64,000 bases of DNA, from NCBI GenBank assembly GCA_022539475.1, contig VCMS01000033.1:218629-282628 (forward strand), read 5' to 3'. The translations under genes and the position numbers were made by a program. The notes below the pieces were generated by a model. The model worked only from the letters and a program-made list of their open reading frames with translations. It was not told the origin of the DNA and searched no databases. This document shows positions 41,360 to 49,649 of this stretch, in pieces (within the stretch, counting starts at the first letter, position 1; every line of letters begins with the position of its first letter). Origin of the DNA: Gracilaria domingensis (Eukaryota; Rhodophyta; Florideophyceae; Gracilariales; Gracilariaceae).

Positions 41360-42286
41360 ATGCCTTACAAGTATTCCGAGTCATCACTTCCTTCTTCCTT
41401 CCAGTCGGAGCAACTCAAGCTTTTTAGCTGGCTCCCGGAGCAGCCATGGCGTGCTGCCGTCTTTCTCCAACACGGGTTCCGTTCTCATGCTCACTTTAAC
41501 TTCCTCCGCAACGATAACCCCTCAAAGCGAGGTATTTACGGAGACGGTAGCAATCCGAACGACACGTCTTTAATCCGAGAGCTAAATACTCGTCAGCTTG
41601 CAGTCTTCGCCCATGATCATGTGGGGCACGGACGTTCAACTGGAGTTCGGGCCTATTTTCCATCTTTCAAAACGCTGGTGGATGATGCGATAACGCACAT
41701 AAGGCAAGTTGATGCGGAACACGAACTTACAAAGCGCGAGATTCCGATCTTTCTCCTTGGCCATTCAATGGGTGGCACAATCTCCATTCTCGTAGCCCGT
41801 GAAGCTCCGACGCTGGTAAAAGGTATTGCATTATCATCCGCAGCAACCGAGCCGCCTGCAAATATGTTTGGGTTGATGGGGAAAATCAATCGCGCTCTAT
41901 CCGGCATAACTAGTTGGCTGTTCCCCTATCTCGAGGTGATGAAGCTTCCAAAATCCCCGGATGCTGAACTGCAAGCAATTTTCCAGGCTGACGAACTGAA
42001 CTGCAACGACCAGGGTATTCGTGCGCGAGTAGGTCGAGAGTTTTTGAATGCGTATGAAGATATAAGCAAGAACGCGCAGACGTTTGACTCTCCATTCTTG
42101 TCAGTTCATGGAGAAAACGATACCCTTGTAAACCCCTTGGCCGCCAAACGCTTCTACGACGCGGCTGTGAGTGAAGACAAAACCCTTCAGACCGGTACCG
42201 GAAGATGGCACAACATTTTCACTGAGAATGGTAAAGAGGAAATGTGGTTCTTGTTTGCGGATTGGATAAGCGAAAGGTGCAAATAG
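41360..42286 (+). CDS. monoglyceride-lipase-like alpha/beta hydrolase
   Basis: A 308-residue Hydrolase_4 / lysophospholipase-type serine hydrolase from ATG 41360. Key elements: the oxyanion-side QHGFRSHAHFNFL, the family motif AHDHVGHGRSTG, the nucleophile elbow LLGHSMGG (Ser about 135), the acid in VHGENDTLVNP (Asp about 253) and the His in TGRWHNIF (about 282), all in the order and spacing of monoacylglycerol lipases. A lid-like segment (PPANMFGLMGKINRALSGITSWLFPYLE) may grip membrane substrates. No targeting signal is seen. The natural substrate is inferred to be a monoacylglycerol or lysolipid. Confidence 0.9.
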   Translation: MPYKYSESSLPSSFQSEQLKLFSWLPEQPWRAAVFLQHGFRSHAHFNFLRNDNPSKRGIYGDGSNPNDTSLIRELNTRQLAVFAHDHVGHGRSTGVRAYFPSFKTLVDDAITHIRQVDAEHELTKREIPIFLLGHSMGGTISILVAREAPTLVKGIALSSAATEPPANMFGLMGKINRALSGITSWLFPYLEVMKLPKSPDAELQAIFQADELNCNDQGIRARVGREFLNAYEDISKNAQTFDSPFLSVHGENDTLVNPLAAKRFYDAAVSEDKTLQTGTGRWHNIFTENGKEEMWFLFADWISERCK

Positions 42287-43425
42287 ATCCGGGCCGTACT
42301 CTCATCAATGCAACTTACTGAATATCATTTGGACTAACAACGAATTCGTGCCCTCAGTCTAGTTTCGAAATGGGAGCCCGGTCATGTTGGAACAATCCTA
42401 TATTGTTAGCAGATTTCTCACGAAAAGAGAGTCGCTAGGACGAGCTCTATTCCTGCGCTCTTCTTAACTCACGAAAGATCATGGAAGTTTAGTGTCAAAT
42501 TCCTAGGGATAGCCGTAGAGGACACATTAAACGGCAAGTGCAATAGGCTGATTTGTAAGGGCTGTTGCAGTATGAGATGAAGAAGACTTATTTATCGATG
42601 TCCATTTATCTAAGGCAATAGCAGATGTAGTGCTAGCAACTACCCATAGTGACCAGTCGTGAACAAGTCGCCGGGACATCAAGCAAATGCGGCAGTGTGA
42701 GCCTATCAACAAAGTCATTTGCTTCCCAGGTCTTTCGCCCAAGGCCTAGTCGAGTACAGACCCCTTCTCCAAGGTTTGGTTTAGTATACCTGGCATAAAG
42801 CAGGATTCCCAAAAAGGTTTTTGAAGACTGTACCAGACCGAAACAACTTCTTTCCGGAGGGTTATTGGGAATCCTGCCTTTCAAAGAACGGTATTGCAAT
42901 GGTGGCATGATACTTTTCTTTGATATTGCCAGTTCAGGCCAACGAAAATCGCCACGACATCGACTTGTACTGAACACAATAAGTAATCGTTTCCGGAAAG
43001 GGTACGTAGTCAAGGTGCACCGGATTTCCTCGTACTGAAATATGGTACAAGGGTACTGTGCAAAATACAGCTCTCAAGACAGTCTCACATAGCGGACAGT
43101 CGTACTCTGTAGCACCGTGATAGGAAATCACCGTGTTTTGCAACGTAGATTCAAGGGCTGTAGGGGTTCCAGGAAATCGTGGTTTCGGAGCAGTGTCACC
43201 TCTGTTTATTAGCACGGGTCTGGAAGTATATTTAATCCGTTAAGGGTGCTGTTTGAAGCACGAAATCCAATGCAAAAGGTTCGTACGTGCCTGTCGCCTA
43301 CCCCTTACAATCCATCATCATTGTCCTCACTGCATAACCGATTTTCCACAAGTGGGGTACATCAACCGACCTCCTTCTCGTTCGAAACTAGCTGCAAGAG
43401 CCTTGTCGTCTGTTAAACAAATGTG
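42287..43425. other. intergenic, no supported gene
   Basis: 1.1 kb. Minus-strand frames at 42633-43013 and 42934-43215 overlap and lack motifs. Confidence 0.5.
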
Positions 43426-44943
43426 ATGGATGAGAGAAACAACGTATCTGATGAAAACCTAGCTGGCGTGTATGAGCTTGTTGCTAAAGCAATTGGAAAG
43501 AGGCAAACTCAAGGAATTGGAATCGAAGAAGTCAACAAAAGATGTTTGTGCAACATCTCTTCTGAGCTTGGAGACAATTTTTCGGAAGTCGCGGCAACCA
43601 TAGCAGACGGTTTAAACAAATCAAAACGAATTGTGCAAGAAGTTGATGCGCTGCCTGATGTCATGAACAAGGAGCTTAAGGAACTGCCAGAGAAACTGAA
43701 ATTACCGCTTCTGGAAAGCGCTCGTCAAAAGGTGATGACGTTGCTGGCACAACTTCACGCCGCTGCAGAGGATCCTGCACAGCTCTACCCTCGACTTCTA
43801 TGTGGCAGCATTCCTGTTGACCCGGCAAAAGTGACCAAGTTTTCTAAGCAATACCGTATTCTTGAACGACTAAATGACTTGGATGAACGAATTGGACTGA
43901 ACGATCGTTCCCTATCCGGTCCACCTAAATCTTCTGAAGAAGTCTTGACAAACGTAGTGGCATCTGCTGAAATCATTTCGAATACCGTTCTTGAGCCAAT
44001 TAACCAAATGTCAGGATTAGAGAAAGACTTCAAAGAAATCAAGGAATTCGCAGCCACTCTCCTTGAACTCAAAGCACCTTTGGATGAACTTCTGAATCTC
44101 CAGGAAGAAGCGTATGGGACAATGCGGCGACTGACAGCCATGTTTTTGAGCGAAGAAGAACGTTCTGAAGACACTGCAAGCGAAGAAGTCGAACAGAGAG
44201 CTGTTGATAGGGGAATTCTTCAAACTGTCCGAGCCTGTTCCGGGCTTCTCGACAATACCATGCAAAGTCGAAATGTACTCGATGATTCAGTCTTGAGAAT
44301 ACACAGCTTTACAGGATTATTCGCGCAACAGATGGATTCTCTTCAGGCGCGATTCGAGAGGATACATGGTATGTTCGAGAGCTTAGCGAATGTGCTTAAA
44401 CAGTTCGTTGCCAATCTTCCACGTCTCGCGCGAGAGATACGTCAATTCTTCGTCCCAACGGGATGGAGATCCTATATTATGAGGCCTTCCGATGATTTGC
44501 TGAGCTTGCTCGCAGGAATCGAAGATCTGACAACATCATTCCCTGACCCGAACAGCTTGTATAGCTCGGTTATCGAAAACTTAGATAACGGCGATCTAGT
44601 TGGAACCCTGAAGAAAACTAAAGAGAACATTGAGGAGGCCACCTGCATCCCGTCAAAGCTGCTTGACACTGTACAAGAGCAAGACTTTCAGCAAAGGATC
44701 ATTGCGTCTGTCAGGAATACCCTTCTTTCCGCTCTCGACGAGCTCTTAAGCTCAGCCGTTGATGAGATGAAGGAGAACGTTGAGGACGTGATTGGAAAGT
44801 ATGCAGAACGAGTTGAGGACTTCTTTCCACTAAACAGTTCTCCTGATAATAGGTCGGCTCCTACAAAAAGCAGCAATGAAGGAGTTTTCCAGAAATTTGC
44901 GAGCGATATCCAAACAACTGGACTGTTCAAAGCTATCTTTTAA
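43426..44943 (+). CDS. long helical protein of unknown function
   Basis: A 505-residue single-exon protein from ATG 43426. It is acidic, almost wholly helical by pattern (many Leu/Glu/Lys heptad-like stretches such as KELKELPEKLKLPLLESAR and DSLQARFERIHGMFESLANVL), with no signal peptide, membrane segment or catalytic motif. It might be a structural, tethering or apolipophorin-like protein, but I do not recognise a family. The ATG overlaps an out-of-frame ATG-TGA at 43421-43426 (ATGTGATGG), a minimal start-stop upstream frame that could throttle or couple initiation. Confidence 0.75.
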   Translation: MDERNNVSDENLAGVYELVAKAIGKRQTQGIGIEEVNKRCLCNISSELGDNFSEVAATIADGLNKSKRIVQEVDALPDVMNKELKELPEKLKLPLLESARQKVMTLLAQLHAAAEDPAQLYPRLLCGSIPVDPAKVTKFSKQYRILERLNDLDERIGLNDRSLSGPPKSSEEVLTNVVASAEIISNTVLEPINQMSGLEKDFKEIKEFAATLLELKAPLDELLNLQEEAYGTMRRLTAMFLSEEERSEDTASEEVEQRAVDRGILQTVRACSGLLDNTMQSRNVLDDSVLRIHSFTGLFAQQMDSLQARFERIHGMFESLANVLKQFVANLPRLAREIRQFFVPTGWRSYIMRPSDDLLSLLAGIEDLTTSFPDPNSLYSSVIENLDNGDLVGTLKKTKENIEEATCIPSKLLDTVQEQDFQQRIIASVRNTLLSALDELLSSAVDEMKENVEDVIGKYAERVEDFFPLNSSPDNRSAPTKSSNEGVFQKFASDIQTTGLFKAIF

Positions 44944-46188
44944 ACCTCACGGTTGTACTGAAGGCTGTGACGATACGGACTTATTGGACAAGTTCTTTTC
45001 TCGTCTTGATGAAAACATGGATGGAACAGCACGGGTAACGCCCTTCTCTTTATTGTAGTTTGAACGACACCCCATCTTTGTCAGTGATACCTCTGAAAAG
45101 TGGTAGCGAAGTCATTATCCGGCGACTTTCGGTTTTTGCTTGTTACGAAAATGCTTGTATTGGATGTAGGAGTGGAGACATCATATCCTACATCATGATC
45201 ACGTTACTGCCCATTGCAAAGTATCGGCTTCGCCAAATTGCCTAGAAGTAGACCTGCCATCTTGTAAGGAAGGTCCAAAATTTTGACGGCTTGTTCTTTC
45301 TGATAATGATAATCACGATGGTCACCGTCATTGAACAGAGTCGTACAAAAAGTAGGGCCTTTACTAATTAATGCGGCGAAGAACTAAACGTGGAAAACCG
45401 TTCTTTCGCCTCTACTACGGTCAAAGCGGCGCCTTCTCATGCCATGGAGCCTACTTTGCATTTCCAAACACTTTGGACTGTGAAAATGAGTTTGTGTTCA
45501 CAAAGCTTTCGGTTCCCACCACAATGTTCGACTACCCGCCCATCGTTCTCGACGAGGATTAGAAACTTCCATTTCTTGACGCTCTCATTATCATCACAAA
45601 AAACACGGCCCAATCGCAACCACCATCCGTTCCGAGCGGAGAGGTATACACATCCTCGAACATCGCTCCGCCCAGGTACTGCACTGGCCCAGAACTTATG
45701 TGACATGAGCAATGCCTCAACAACGCTTTCTAGACATGGCAAGGTGCTCACGATCGATGCTGCAGTTGCCGGACAGCTAGAGATCACGTCTCGCAGCACA
45801 TGTCAGCACGAGATCTCAGCAACGAATCATCCGCAGATCGTCTGGAGACTCTTCAAACGGCGCCATGACGTCTTCCATCGAAATGGCAACGTTATCCATC
45901 GAAATAGATACTCCCTTCCCCGATAGCGATCCACATCGTTGCGTAACGCTCTGCATCGAGAATGTAATGCGTGGCAACATATCCAGCATCGACCACAATG
46001 CACTACAACAATAAACAGATTAATCGTTGGCATAAGACGGTCCGCACCGTCCGTAGAAGCTTCACTACAACGAGCAATAATCGAAGAACATGTCACCAAC
46101 AATACTATCGTCAAAGAGGCCAGAAGCTTCACTACAACGAGCAATAATCCACGAGAAGAACATGTCACCCACCCAATACTAATCGCAA
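44944..46188. other. intergenic with a 67-bp tandem duplication
   Basis: 1.2 kb. Overlapping frames (45390-45926 plus, 45437-45799 minus) are not supported by motifs. A tandem duplication is listed separately. Confidence 0.5.
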
Positions 46189-46202
46189 TCAAAGAGAAGG
46201 CC
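46055..46202. repeat. 67-bp tandem duplication
   Basis: AGAAGCTTCACTACAACGAG begins copies at 46055 and 46122. The second copy carries small insertions (CAC, GAA, CA and others), giving about 80 bp. It overlaps the probable 3' end of the MFS gene. Confidence 0.8.
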
Positions 46203-46312
46203 AGACTAGCATTGTCTGATCAAAAACACCGCCGACGAGACAGCTAGTAACAACAGGCCCGCCACTAAAAGTGACATACACAACAGCGGCCGCAAGCATG
46301 AAGCCGTATAAA

Positions 46313-47296
46313 CTACCAGCGCGACAGCAACGGCATGCACAACACAGCAAGCAGCTGTGCCGCAAGCAACAGCTTGTTGGTCCTCTTCGCGCCAAGCATA
46401 GCGCATCCAGCGATCCCGAAAACAATCGACCAGCAACCGCTAACTGACCAGAAAAACATTGAGTTGGCCAGTTGAATATCGGCGCCATACAAGTGAGCGG
46501 CCATTTCCTGAAAGGCAAGAACGATACCAAAGCCAGGGCCGACGGTCCCAGCAAACGCCACAACGAGCAAGTAAAACGACGGGTCGACAAGAATATCCTT
46601 GACGCGCAAAGTGCAATACGACTGAGCTCCACCAGCGCGGTCAGTATCCGACAAGAGCGGCAAACTCTGCTGCGACTGGCGCGCACTGACAGACGCATGC
46701 GGATGCCAGCCAGCAGGCGGCCTCTGCAACATGGGCGCCGCGGCGAAGGTCAAGGCGGCGGACAGAAATCCAACAAGAGCAATGGCGTGCACCGGGGAGC
46801 GCATCGAAGCTGCCAACGCGCGAAAGGCTTCAATGCCAAACAGCGAGCCCATGGCGCCGCACAGCATGCCGACGCCCGTAATAGTCCCCCTCGCCTCCGG
46901 CACCCACGCCTGCAGCACATCGACGCTCGCGACGTAGATACAGCCGCAGCCCATGCCATACAGCGCGGCGCCGAAGAAGAGCAGCCGCGAATCGGGCAGC
47001 GCCAACGCGAGCGCGCAAAGCACCTGCGCGGCCATGCCAACGGCGCCGACGAGCGCAACATAAACCGGCGCCTGCTGCGCGCTGCGGGCGGGCACGAGCT
47101 TATTCATGGCGACGCCCGCCAGCGTGATGCCGACGCTGGTGAAGAAGCCCGCAACGCCGATGGAAAGGGTGTACTGCGGGCGGTCGACCAGCGCGACGAA
47201 CACGCCGGCGGCGTAGAGCAGGCCGAAGATGGCCTGCAGCAGGCAGCACGCCGGCACGGGCACCAGGAAGCGCCACGCGTTGCGCTCGCCGCTCAT
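46313..47296 (-). CDS. MFS transporter, C-terminally shortened or frameshifted
   Basis: A 327-residue major facilitator protein from ATG 47296 (the open frame further upstream is GC-rich leader). Six membrane helices form the N half, with MSGERNAWRFLVPVPACCLLQAIFGLLYAAG first and the family loop AWVPEARGTITGVGMLCG near helix 5. A Ser/Gln-rich central loop follows, then about three more helices (SFYLLVVAFAGTVGPGFGIV; FFWSVSGCWSIVFGIAGCAML; LLLAAQLLAVLCMPLL). It then stops at TAG 46313, short of twelve helices. A neighbouring frame continues directly with another hydrophobic helix (GFMLAAAVVYVTFSGGPVV) to 46189, so a one-base shift or an intron near 46313-46330 is likely. The substrate is unknown; the pattern recalls oxalate/formate-type carriers. 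Confidence 0.8.
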   Translation of the reverse strand: MSGERNAWRFLVPVPACCLLQAIFGLLYAAGVFVALVDRPQYTLSIGVAGFFTSVGITLAGVAMNKLVPARSAQQAPVYVALVGAVGMAAQVLCALALALPDSRLLFFGAALYGMGCGCIYVASVDVLQAWVPEARGTITGVGMLCGAMGSLFGIEAFRALAASMRSPVHAIALVGFLSAALTFAAAPMLQRPPAGWHPHASVSARQSQQSLPLLSDTDRAGGAQSYCTLRVKDILVDPSFYLLVVAFAGTVGPGFGIVLAFQEMAAHLYGADIQLANSMFFWSVSGCWSIVFGIAGCAMLGAKRTNKLLLAAQLLAVLCMPLLSRW

Positions 47297-47365
47297 GGCT
47301 GCTGCCGCGGGTGGCGGCGGGCGGCGGGCGGCGGGCGGGCGGTGGCGCGGCGCGCTTTGAAGACG

Positions 47366-47389
47366 GCGCGCGCGCGCGCGCGCGCGCGC
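47366..47389. repeat. (GC)12 tract
   Basis: Twelve alternating GC dinucleotides 70 bp upstream of the MFS ATG, a strong Z-DNA-forming sequence in a promoter. Confidence 0.9.
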
Positions 47390-47558
47390 CGTTGGCGGCG
47401 CCGGTGGAAGAACAACGGCGGCGCGCGCGAACGCAACGCCGCGGGGCGCGCGCCGTTGACTGCCGCGACCGTGGCCAGTGCGCGGCCACGCCGCCAAAAC
47501 GCTGCAAAACGATTGGCCAGCGCGGCGACGCGGTTCACCGCCGCGATCACAATATGCC

Positions 47559-49076
47559 TCATCTGCCGTCGCCATCCGCCTCCGCCTCCGCCTCCGCCGG
47601 CGCCCCTTGCGCCTCGGCTTCTTCCGCCTCCTTCCGGCGCTTCTTGCCCGCGCCGCGGCCCAGACTGGCGCGGTTGGGCCCGCCCACGCGCCGCCTCTTC
47701 GGCGGCCGCTTCTCCAGCCTCTTCACCTCATCGCGCCTCACGCTCGCGCCCAGCCTCATCAGCCAGTCCGGCACGTCCGCGCCGCTCGCCCTGGCCACCC
47801 TCACCACGCCGCCCACCAGCCGTCGGTCCTCCTCCGTGAACAGCGTCACCGCGCGCCCCGACCGGCCGTTGCGCCCCGTCCTTCCAATGCGATGCACGTA
47901 CGCGGCCGCCGACGACGGCATGTCGTAGTTGATCACCGTCTGCACCGCCAGAAAGTCCAGCCCCCTCGCCAGCACGTCCGTCGCAATCAGCACCCAGATC
48001 TTCCCCGAGCGAAAGCGCGCCACGGCTGATGCGCGCGCCGCCGCGCTGCGATCGGCGTGGATGGCGTCCACGTGCACGCCGTCGAACACCAGCTCGCGAA
48101 ACAGCTCGGCCGCGCGCTCCTTGGTTTGAACAAACAGCAGCACGGGCGGCTGAATTCCGCTGCGAATGAGGTTTCGCACCGCCATCACCTTGCCCTGTTC
48201 ACCCTGCCCGCCCACGAACACGAAGCGCTGCTCGATGTGACTCACCGCCTCATCCACCGCAAACGAGCCGCCAAAGCCGCTCGCGCCCACCGTCACTCTC
48301 TTCACGTCGCTCATCAGCGACGACGCCAACTGCGCCACCACGGGCGGAATCGTCGCCGAAAACAGGTGAATCCTGCCCTTGTCCGGCGCGCTGGCGCCGC
48401 ACACGTGCAGCACCTCATCCAGCTGCGGCAAGAACTTTTGGTCGAAAAGCTCGTCAGCCTCGTCCAGCACCACGTACGACGGCGTCGAGAAGCGAATTTG
48501 CTCGGCGGCCGCCAGCAAACGACGCGGCGTCGCGACGATGAAGTGCACCGCGTTCGGGGCGGCCTTCCACGCGGCCACGGACGCGCGCGTGGTGAGGGCG
48601 CGGACGTGCGCCTTGAGGCGACACAGCCGCAGCACGCGCGACAGAACGGCCGAGATCTGCTCGGCCAGCTCGCGCGTCGGCGCCAGAACAAGCGCGTGCG
48701 GCTGCCTGACGGAGCGCGCCTCCAACAGCGCCTCCACCAGCGGCAGCACGTAGCAGAGCGTCTTGCCGGAGCCGGTGGGCGCCACGGCCAGCACGTCGTT
48801 GGCGTGGAAGAAGGGGATCACGCGCTGCTGCACGACGGTGGGCGACGTGATTTGCATGCTGAGCAGCGCGTTTCGAAGCTTTTCGTGCGCGACGAGCTTC
48901 TGGAACGGCGCGGAGAGCGCGCGCGAAGCGGCGGCATGTGGTGACGGCTCGCTGCGGAAGAAGTCCAGCTGCGGCGCGTCCGGCGCGGCCGGCGGCAGAC
49001 GCGGCCTGGCGGCGCGCAGCGCGGCTGAGGGGACGCTGCAGCCGCGAAGCAGCGCTCGGAGCGGATCGTGCGGCAT
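47559..49076 (-). CDS. DEAD-box RNA helicase DDX52/Rok1-like
   Basis: A 505-residue ATP-dependent RNA helicase from ATG 49076. All core motifs are present in order: Q-region SPTVVQQRVIPFF, motif I APTGSGKT, Ia PTRELA, Ib TPRRLL, II DEAD, III SAT, IV VLLFVQTKERA, V ARGLDF and VI HRIGRTGR. The C-terminal half (GIQPPVLLFVQTKERAAELF, VDAIHADRS, GKIWVLIATDVLARG, VINYDMPSSAAAYVHRIG) closely follows DDX52/Rok1, which releases snR30 and acts in 18S rRNA processing in the nucleolus. A Lys/Arg- and Ala/Glu-rich tail ends the protein, as in other nucleolar helicases. It is tandem with the downstream MFS gene on the same strand, 262 bp apart. Confidence 0.93.
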   Translation of the reverse strand: MPHDPLRALLRGCSVPSAALRAARPRLPPAAPDAPQLDFFRSEPSPHAAASRALSAPFQKLVAHEKLRNALLSMQITSPTVVQQRVIPFFHANDVLAVAPTGSGKTLCYVLPLVEALLEARSVRQPHALVLAPTRELAEQISAVLSRVLRLCRLKAHVRALTTRASVAAWKAAPNAVHFIVATPRRLLAAAEQIRFSTPSYVVLDEADELFDQKFLPQLDEVLHVCGASAPDKGRIHLFSATIPPVVAQLASSLMSDVKRVTVGASGFGGSFAVDEAVSHIEQRFVFVGGQGEQGKVMAVRNLIRSGIQPPVLLFVQTKERAAELFRELVFDGVHVDAIHADRSAAARASAVARFRSGKIWVLIATDVLARGLDFLAVQTVINYDMPSSAAAYVHRIGRTGRNGRSGRAVTLFTEEDRRLVGGVVRVARASGADVPDWLMRLGASVRRDEVKRLEKRPPKRRRVGGPNRASLGRGAGKKRRKEAEEAEAQGAPAEAEAEADGDGR

Positions 49077-49649
49077 CGCTTGCCCAACTCGTCGCGGAGA
49101 CGTGCGACGGCGACGCGGCGCGCGGTGCGCGTCGTCGCTGTGTGTCGGGCGCGGCCGTGTTCGACGCAGTGTTGCACGATATGAATAAATTTTTAGGGCC
49201 CTCACAAAGTTTTTGACAAGCTTATGTCACCCTGCGCGTCACTGAGGCAAGTTACACACAGGTAGAACAAGGTGGACAATATTCAACGTGTCAAATGTAC
49301 TTCGACATGTTTGAGTGAATATCCGAGAGCCGTATCTTGTATTGTAAACTGGTTGTAAGTCGAAGCCTGCGGCTCTGAAAGCCTTGAAGGCCTTCCCGAC
49401 TTCCAGCCTGCGCTGCCACTGGCAGCCTGCCAGCCTGGCAGTGCCAGGCAGCCAGGCATCAGAGGATAGTTTACGTTCCATTTCGTCTCCCGCCGTCCCC
49501 TCCCCAAAAATAGCTATATTCCTTTATATTCGCTTCAGAACGGGCCTGAGGCCCTGACGCCGAAGCCAATATTGCTTCACTTTCTTAACGCTTCGCGCAA
49601 CTTGCAATTCCGACCCAATCTCCAACCTCCCGTCCGAGCAAAAACCCTT
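49077..49649. other. upstream region of helicase and hAT gene, palindrome cluster
   Basis: 570 bp. At about 49405-49460 overlapping palindromes occur (CTGCCACTGGCAG, CTGGCAGTGCCAG) built from CAGCCTG/CAGGCTG. A similar CAGGCTGGCAG motif recurs near 55945-55965. These may be subterminal transposase-binding repeats of hAT elements, but no clear terminal repeat is found. Confidence 0.4.

Noticed and set aside
46472..47839. 455-codon Arg/Ala-rich frame antisense to the MFS gene
   Set aside because: Compositional shadow of GC-rich coding DNA; sense frame has clear membrane helices.
48057..48944. 295-codon His/Arg-rich frame antisense to DDX52
   Set aside because: Shadow of the helicase gene, which carries every DEAD-box motif.
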